Shown in pieces: positions 7,817 through 11,235 of a DNA stretch of 11,235 nt. This DNA comes from Amnimonas aquatica (GTDB taxonomy: Bacteria; Pseudomonadota; Gammaproteobacteria; Pseudomonadales; Moraxellaceae): NCBI RefSeq assembly GCF_002943415.1, contig NZ_PTQZ01000030.1, positions 684 to 11,918 of the forward strand, read 5' to 3'. The notes under the pieces were generated by a model, which worked only from the letters and a program-made list of their open reading frames with translations, had not been told where the DNA came from and did no database searches. Numbering within the stretch: position 1 is the first letter of the stretch; each line of letters begins with the position of its first letter. The position numbers and the translations under genes are program-made.

Positions 7817-8346
7817 CAGAAATCGTCCTGTTCGTCTTCGAGGCGCTCGCGCTGCTCGCGGATCTCGTCGAGCAGGCGCTGCATGAACTGCATCTTGCGC
7901 AGGGTGTCGGCAGCCTCGTGCCAGTCCTCGGCGGCATAGTCGATCGGGAACTCGCGCAGCAGGTTGTCCAGCCAGTCCCTCGCCTCGTCTTCCAGCGCGT
8001 CCAGCTCATGCGGCGCCGAGGCGTCCTCCAGCTGCTCGCGAAGCTCCATCTGCGCCATGAGGAAATCGGTGTCGGCGACCGTGGCGCGCTCGCTGTCGAT
8101 GCCGTGGCCAGCCAGATCCAGCAGGTAGCGGGCGCGGCGCACCGGGTCGCGAAGGGTCTCGTAGGCACTGTTGACGTGCGCCGACATCTGCAGGGCGAAC
8201 TGCTGCGCGGCGGCGTCGTCGCCGGACACGCGATCGGGGTGATGACTGCGCTGGAGCTCGCGCCAGACCGGCTGCAGGGCCGCGGCGTCGAGCGCGAACG
8301 CGACCGGCAGACCGAACAGGCTGAAGTAGTTGGTGGTCAGATCCAC
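7816..8346 (-). CDS. hscB: J-domain co-chaperone HscB
   Basis: Type III J-protein that delivers IscU to HscA and stimulates HscA's ATPase. The 176 residues contain an N-terminal J domain (about 1-80) with the essential HPD tripeptide at 36-38 (RSHHPDRV). The C-terminal three-helix bundle that binds IscU includes [15 protein letters not shown] and ends LEDEQDDF. The start is GTG at 8346-8344, supported by AGGAG six bases upstream and by the FSLFGLP segment lying near the N-terminus, as in relatives; no ATG is available. The stop overlaps the hscA start by one base. It lies 22 bases after iscA. Confidence 0.97.
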   Translation of the reverse strand: MDLTTNYFSLFGLPVAFALDAAALQPVWRELQRSHHPDRVSGDDAAAQQFALQMSAHVNSAYETLRDPVRRARYLLDLAGHGIDSERATVADTDFLMAQMELREQLEDASAPHELDALEDEARDWLDNLLREFPIDYAAEDWHEAADTLRKMQFMQRLLDEIREQRERLEDEQDDF

Positions 8347-8352
8347 GAGGGA

Positions 8353-8357
8353 CTCCT
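8353..8357 (-). promoter_or_regulatory. Ribosome binding site supporting the hscB GTG start
   Basis: AGGAG on the minus strand, 6 bases upstream of the GTG at 8346. No in-frame ATG exists near the N-terminus. Confidence 0.7.
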
Positions 8358-8368
8358 GCAGACTCGCT

Positions 8369-8692
8369 TCAGACGGTGAAGGACTCGCCGCAGCCGCACT
8401 CGCCTTTCTGGTTGGGATTGGTGAACTTGAAGCCTTCGTTCAGGCCTTCCTTGACGAAGTCCATTTCGGTGCCGTCGAGGTAGGCCAGGCTCTTGGGGTC
8501 GACCACGACCTTGACACCGAAGGACTCGAAGATCGCATCCGCCGCTTCAGCCGAGTCCACGAACTCGAGCACATAGGCCAGGCCGGAGCAGCCGGAGGTC
8601 TTGACGCCGACGCGCACGCCAAGGCCCTGCCCGCGCCCTTCCAGGCAGCTGGTGACATGACGGGCGGCGGATTCGGTCAGCGTGATGGCCAC
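8369..8692 (-). CDS. iscA: A-type iron-sulfur carrier protein IscA
   Basis: A-type carrier that binds iron or a cluster and passes it to target apoproteins, especially in [4Fe-4S] maturation. The 107 residues match the family length. The three conserved cysteines are Cys35 in [10 protein letters not shown] and Cys99/Cys101 in GECGCGESF, identical in position to E. coli IscA. The IscA signature is complete. The start is GTG at 8692-8690 with GGAG(AA) 6 bases upstream; the family N-terminus ([12 protein letters not shown]) confirms it. It lies 27 bases after iscU and 22 bases before hscB, inside the operon. Confidence 0.97.
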   Translation of the reverse strand: MAITLTESAARHVTSCLEGRGQGLGVRVGVKTSGCSGLAYVLEFVDSAEAADAIFESFGVKVVVDPKSLAYLDGTEMDFVKEGLNEGFKFTNPNQKGECGCGESFTV

Positions 8693-8719
8693 GGGCTTCT
8701 CCAGTCTGGCGGCGTCCGC

Positions 8720-9106
8720 TTACGCGGCGCCGTGCTTGCGGCGGTAGTCGGAAATGGCTGCCTTGATGGCGTCTTCGGCCAGCACCGAGCAGTGGATCTT
8801 CACCGGCGGCAGCGCCAGCTCCTGGGCGATCTGGGTGTTCTTGATGCTGGCGGCCTGGTCCAGGGTCTTGCCCTTGACCCACTCGGTGACCAGCGAACTG
8901 GAGGCGATGGCGGAGCCGCAGCCATAGGTCTTGAAGCGGGCGTCCTCGATGACACCCAGTTCGTTGACCTTGATCTGCAGCTGCATGACGTCGCCGCAGG
9001 CCGGGGCGCCGACCATGCCGGTGCCGACGGAATCATCCGACTTGTCGAGCTTGCCGACGTTGCGCGGATTCTCGTAGTGGTCGATCACTTTTTCGCTGTA
9101 AGCCAT
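8720..9106 (-). CDS. iscU: Fe-S cluster assembly scaffold IscU
   Basis: Scaffold on which new [2Fe-2S] and [4Fe-4S] clusters are built from sulfur given by IscS. It has 128 residues. The ligand set is complete: Cys37 and Asp39 in GAPACGDVM, Cys63 in YGCGSAIASSS, and His105/Cys106 in KIHCSVLAEDA. LPPVK at 99-103 is the recognition sequence for HscA, encoded in the same operon. The ATG at 9106-9104 is preceded by AGGAG about 9 bases upstream, and MAYSEKVIDHYENPRNVG is the classic N-terminus. It lies 35 bases after iscS; no regulatory structure is evident in that gap. Confidence 0.99.
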   Translation of the reverse strand: MAYSEKVIDHYENPRNVGKLDKSDDSVGTGMVGAPACGDVMQLQIKVNELGVIEDARFKTYGCGSAIASSSLVTEWVKGKTLDQAASIKNTQIAQELALPPVKIHCSVLAEDAIKAAISDYRRKHGAA

Positions 9107-9141
9107 GATGTGCTACTCCTCTGTGCGGACAGGCATCGCGC

Positions 9142-10359
9142 TCAGTGCGCGACCCACTCCACGGAATTCAGATCCACGCCATCCTTGTACATGTCCCACA
9201 GCGGGGACAGGTCGCGCAGGCGGTTGACCGCCTGGCTGGCATGGCCGATCACATACTGGACATCGGCCTCGGTGGTGAAGCGGCCGAGGGTGAAACGGAT
9301 CGAGCTGTGCGCCATTTCGTCGCTGAGCCCGAGCGCGCGCAGCACGTACGACGGCTCCAGGCTGGCCGAGGTGCAGGCGGAGCCCGACGACACCGCCAGG
9401 TCCTTGAGCGCCATGATCAGCGACTCGCCTTCGACGAAATTGAAACTGACGTTCAGGTTGCCGGCGATGCGCTGGGTGAAGTCGCCATTGACAAAGACCT
9501 GCTCCAGGCCCTGCAGGCCGGTCCAGAGCTGGTCGCGCAGCGCGCGCAGGCGATCCTGCTCGGCGTGCATTTCTTCCTTCGCGATGCGGAAGGCCTCGCC
9601 CATGCCGACGATCTGGTGCGTGGCCAGCGTGCCCGAGCGCATGCCGCGCTCGTGGCCGCCGCCATGGATCTGCGCCTCGATGCGCACGCGCGGCTTGCGA
9701 CGGACGTAGAGCGCGCCGATGCCCTTGGGACCGTAGGTCTTGTGGGCGCTGAAGCTCATCAGGTCGACCTTCAGGGCTTCCAGGTCGATGTCGACCTTGC
9801 CGGTCGACTGCGCGGCATCGACATGGAACAGGATGCCGCGGGCACGGGTGATCTCGCCGATGGCGGCGATGTCGGTGATGGTGCCGATCTCGTTGTTGAC
9901 GTGCATGAGCGAGACCAGCACGGTGTCGTCGCGCAGCGCCGCCTCGACCGCCGCCGGATGCACCAGACCGGTGCCGGGCTCGGGGTCGAGGTAGGTGATC
10001 TCGAAGCCTTCGCGCTCGAGCTGGCGGCAGGTGTCCAGCACGGCCTTGTGCTCGATCTTCGAGGTCACGATGTGCTTGCCGCGGCTCTTGTAGAAGCCGG
10101 CCACGCCCTTGATGGCGAGGTTGTTCGATTCGGTCGCGCCCGAAGTCCAGACGATTTCGCGCGGGTCGGCATTGACCAGCGCCGCGACATGTCCGCGAGC
10201 CGTCTCGACCGCCTCTTCCGCCTGCCAGCCATAGACATGCGAACGCGACGCCGGGTTGCCGAAGTTCCCCTCCATGCGCAGGCAGTTCACCATGACATCG
10301 GCTACGCGCGGGTCCACCGGCGTGGTGGCGGAGTAGTCGAGATAGATCGGACGATTCAT
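9142..10359 (-). CDS. iscS: Cysteine desulfurase IscS
   Basis: PLP-dependent homodimeric enzyme that converts cysteine to alanine and donates the persulfide sulfur to IscU, and to tRNA thiolation and cofactor pathways. It has 405 residues against 404 in E. coli. Key residues are His104 in SKIEHKAV, Asp181 in FHVDAAQS, the PLP lysine Lys207 in [12 protein letters not shown], and the catalytic Cys329 on the mobile loop [15 protein letters not shown]. The C-terminus [17 protein letters not shown] is the IscU-docking tail. The reading frame continues upstream to 10422, but the ATG at 10359-10357 ([17 protein letters not shown]) is right, with AGAGGT five bases upstream. The extension would overlap the end of iscR and lacks family similarity. 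The gap to iscR is 31 bases. Confidence 0.99.
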   Translation of the reverse strand: MNRPIYLDYSATTPVDPRVADVMVNCLRMEGNFGNPASRSHVYGWQAEEAVETARGHVAALVNADPREIVWTSGATESNNLAIKGVAGFYKSRGKHIVTSKIEHKAVLDTCRQLEREGFEITYLDPEPGTGLVHPAAVEAALRDDTVLVSLMHVNNEIGTITDIAAIGEITRARGILFHVDAAQSTGKVDIDLEALKVDLMSFSAHKTYGPKGIGALYVRRKPRVRIEAQIHGGGHERGMRSGTLATHQIVGMGEAFRIAKEEMHAEQDRLRALRDQLWTGLQGLEQVFVNGDFTQRIAGNLNVSFNFVEGESLIMALKDLAVSSGSACTSASLEPSYVLRALGLSDEMAHSSIRFTLGRFTTEADVQYVIGHASQAVNRLRDLSPLWDMYKDGVDLNSVEWVAH

Positions 10360-10364
10360 GAATG

Positions 10365-10370
10365 ACCTCT
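10365..10370 (-). promoter_or_regulatory. Ribosome binding site fixing the iscS start
   Basis: AGAGGT on the minus strand, 5 bases upstream of the ATG at 10359. It rules against the in-frame extension to 10422, which runs into iscR. Confidence 0.7.
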
Positions 10371-10390
10371 GTCGGTTCGTCTTGCCGGCC

Positions 10391-10873
10391 TCAGAACAAC
10401 GGGGCCAGCGGGTCGACGGCACGTTCGCGCCGCTTCTGCACCTCGCTCTGGCGGATGGACACCGCCTGCACCTCGCGGCGGCTCACCAGCTCCTGCAGGC
10501 TGATGTTGGCCAGGAAGTGATGAATCTGCTGGCTGAGATCCGTCCACAGCTCATGAGTCAGGCAGGTGGCACCCTGCTGACAGTCTCCCTGCCCGCCGCA
10601 GCGGGTGGCATCGACGGACTCGTCCACGGCGTCGATGATCTGGGCCACGTAGATGTCGCCGGCCGTGCGCGCCAGTTGATAGCCGCCGCCCGGACCACGC
10701 ACGCTGGACACCAGGGCGCTCTTGCGCAGCTTGGCGAACAGCTGCTCCAGATAGGACACCGAGATCGACTGGCGCTCCGAGATATCGCTCAGGTTGACCG
10801 GCCCCTTCTGGGCATTGAGTGCCAGGTCCAGCATGGCAGTAACGGCGTAACGACCTTTGGTGGTCAGGCGCAT
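10391..10873 (-). CDS. iscR: Iron-sulfur cluster regulator IscR (Rrf2 family)
   Basis: Rrf2-family winged-helix regulator carrying a [2Fe-2S] cluster. The holo form represses the isc operon at type 1 sites; the apo form acts at type 2 sites, for example on suf in E. coli. It has 160 residues. The DNA-binding domain [18 protein letters not shown] through [12 protein letters not shown] lies at 1-69. The cluster ligands are Cys92, Cys98, Cys104 and His107, the same positions as in E. coli. The tail after about 140 is basic and variable. The ATG at 10873-10871 has GGAG about 9 bases upstream. It is the first gene of the operon, with a promoter and two IscR-like operators immediately upstream, so feedback control is very likely. 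Confidence 0.98.
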   Translation of the reverse strand: MRLTTKGRYAVTAMLDLALNAQKGPVNLSDISERQSISVSYLEQLFAKLRKSALVSSVRGPGGGYQLARTAGDIYVAQIIDAVDESVDATRCGGQGDCQQGATCLTHELWTDLSQQIHHFLANISLQELVSRREVQAVSIRQSEVQKRRERAVDPLAPLF

Positions 10874-10909
10874 GGTTCAGTCTCCGACTTAATTCCCTAG
10901 CAGATTTGT

Positions 10910-10938
10910 AGGATATTAATTCCGAGTGAATAGGTCAA
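10910..10938 (-). promoter_or_regulatory. iscR (isc operon) promoter
   Basis: On the minus strand, TTGACC (-35, 10933-10938) and TATCCT (-10, 10910-10915) are separated by exactly 17 bases. Transcription should begin near 10903, leaving a leader of about 30 bases. The -35 lies inside a type 1 IscR site, as expected for repression by promoter occlusion. Confidence 0.8.
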
Positions 10939-10942
10939 CTAT
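10918..10942 (-). promoter_or_regulatory. Proximal type 1 IscR operator
   Basis: A 25-base site on the minus strand beginning ATAGTTGACC, followed by an A/T-rich centre and then ACTCGG. By hand it matches the published type 1 IscR consensus at 19 of 25 positions. It covers the -35 element and most of the spacer, so bound IscR would block RNA polymerase. Confidence 0.75.
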
Positions 10943-10967
10943 TTAGCCTAGTGGAGCGGTCGGGATT
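10943..10967 (-). promoter_or_regulatory. Distal, weaker type 1 IscR operator
   Basis: The 25 bases directly upstream of the proximal site match the type 1 consensus at about 17 of 25 positions (CCCGAC in the left half, ACTAGGCTA in the right half). Two adjacent sites are also known at the E. coli iscR promoter, which supports this weaker match. Confidence 0.5.
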
Positions 10968-11111
10968 TTAGGGAGGTCACACCCCGAACACCAGAGGGCG
11001 AAAGCATAATTTTCATACCTTTCAAAGCACTTGTTGAGATCGCGTCGCATTCACCTGCCAGCGCCCGCCGCCGTGATGCCGGCAGACCCGCCGAAGCGGC
11101 CCCGGGCGCGC

Positions 11112-11117
11112 TATAAT
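11112..11117 (+). promoter_or_regulatory. -10 box of the divergent DUF21 gene
   Basis: A perfect TATAAT followed by GCGG lies 29 bases before the GTG start on the plus strand. No good -35 is visible 16-18 bases upstream. The neighbouring stretch from about 10968 to 11110 holds an AT-rich patch (about 11004-11035) but no further motif I can name. Confidence 0.6.
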
Positions 11118-11146
11118 GCGGCCCGAATGCGCATCCGGAGCACAAC

Positions 11147-11235
11147 GTGAGCTTCACGCAGGAACTGCTGATCATTCTCGCGCTGATCGTGGCCAGCGCC
11201 TTTTTCTCGGTATCGGAAATCTCCCTGGCGGCGGC
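11147..11235 (+). CDS. DUF21/CorC-family membrane protein, YtfL/PaeA-like, cut by the right edge
   Basis: Only 29 codons are visible. They encode a hydrophobic N-terminal helix followed by ASAFFSVSEISLAAA. The FFS-SEISLAA signature is that of the DUF21 membrane domain of the HlyC/CorC family and is closest in memory to E. coli YtfL (PaeA), which is linked to polyamine export. Other members act in Mg2+/Co2+ handling, so the substrate cannot be settled from this fragment. The start is GTG at 11147-11149, with CCGGAG ending 6 bases upstream and a consensus -10 further up. The gene is divergent from iscR. In the Pseudomonas and E. coli layouts I recall, trmJ/suhB or cysE lie on that side. Confidence 0.65.
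   Translation, partial: MSFTQELLIILALIVASAFFSVSEISLAA

Noticed and set aside
5924..7939. A 671-codon open frame on the plus strand opposite hscA
   Set aside because: It is the mirror of hscA in GC-rich DNA. The peptide is rich in Gly, Ala, His, Gln and Arg with no family resemblance, while hscA on the other strand has every hallmark.
10360..10422. N-terminal extension of iscS by 21 codons
   Set aside because: It overlaps the 3' end of iscR and lacks family similarity. The ATG at 10359 has a good ribosome binding site.
11127..11150. A 7-codon upstream ORF (ATG at 11127) whose TGA overlaps the GTG start of the DUF21 gene
   Set aside because: It has no ribosome binding site and is very short. 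The overlap (GTGA) could arise by chance, so translational control cannot be claimed.
10948..11175. A 75-codon minus-strand open frame in the iscR upstream region, with an internal 22-codon version starting MKIMLSP
   Set aside because: It runs through the iscR control region and overlaps the start of the divergent gene. The short version has a weak AAAGG before it but no other support.

Overview
The window is a GC-rich, densely packed stretch of a gammaproteobacterial chromosome. It is almost wholly housekeeping genes, nearly all on the minus strand, so transcription runs from high to low coordinates. The gene order iscR-iscS-iscU-iscA-hscB-hscA-fdx-iscX-ndk-rlmN-rodZ-ispG-hisS matches the Pseudomonas-type arrangement, except that the type IV pilus gene pilF/pilW, expected between rlmN and rodZ, is absent. 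I cannot name a genus. The protein sequences fit a Pseudomonas-, Chromatiales- or Xanthomonadales-like lineage.

Right part (about 5358-10873): a complete ISC iron-sulfur assembly operon. IscR is the [2Fe-2S] repressor, IscS the desulfurase, IscU the scaffold, IscA the A-type carrier, HscB/HscA the co-chaperone/chaperone pair, Fdx the [2Fe-2S] ferredoxin and IscX the small acidic frataxin-like partner. Every catalytic or cluster-ligating residue I checked is present. A good promoter with a 17-bp spacer lies just upstream of iscR. Two back-to-back 25-bp matches to the type 1 IscR operator cover it, which indicates autoregulation. Divergent from iscR, on the plus strand, is the start of a membrane protein resembling YtfL/PaeA (DUF21/CorC family), cut by the right edge.

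Middle (4991-5357): 367 bases without a gene between iscX and ndk. It holds a large imperfect palindrome (core 5121-5237, traceable to 5102-5254) enclosing two smaller palindromes that share a 10-base core, then a 9-bp hairpin just after iscX and a consensus -10 box for ndk. This is the least explained structure in the window.

Left part (1-4990): ndk (nucleoside diphosphate kinase), a 189-base hairpin-rich spacer, rlmN (rRNA/tRNA m2A methyltransferase), rodZ (cell-shape protein), ispG (isoprenoid synthesis) and the first two thirds of hisS (histidyl-tRNA synthetase), which runs off the left edge. From rlmN to hisS the gaps are 23-49 bases, consistent with one operon. RlmN and IspG are both [4Fe-4S] enzymes, so likely clients of the ISC machinery sit just downstream of it.

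I see no phage, plasmid, CRISPR, toxin-antitoxin or defence genes, and no convincing novel multi-gene system.
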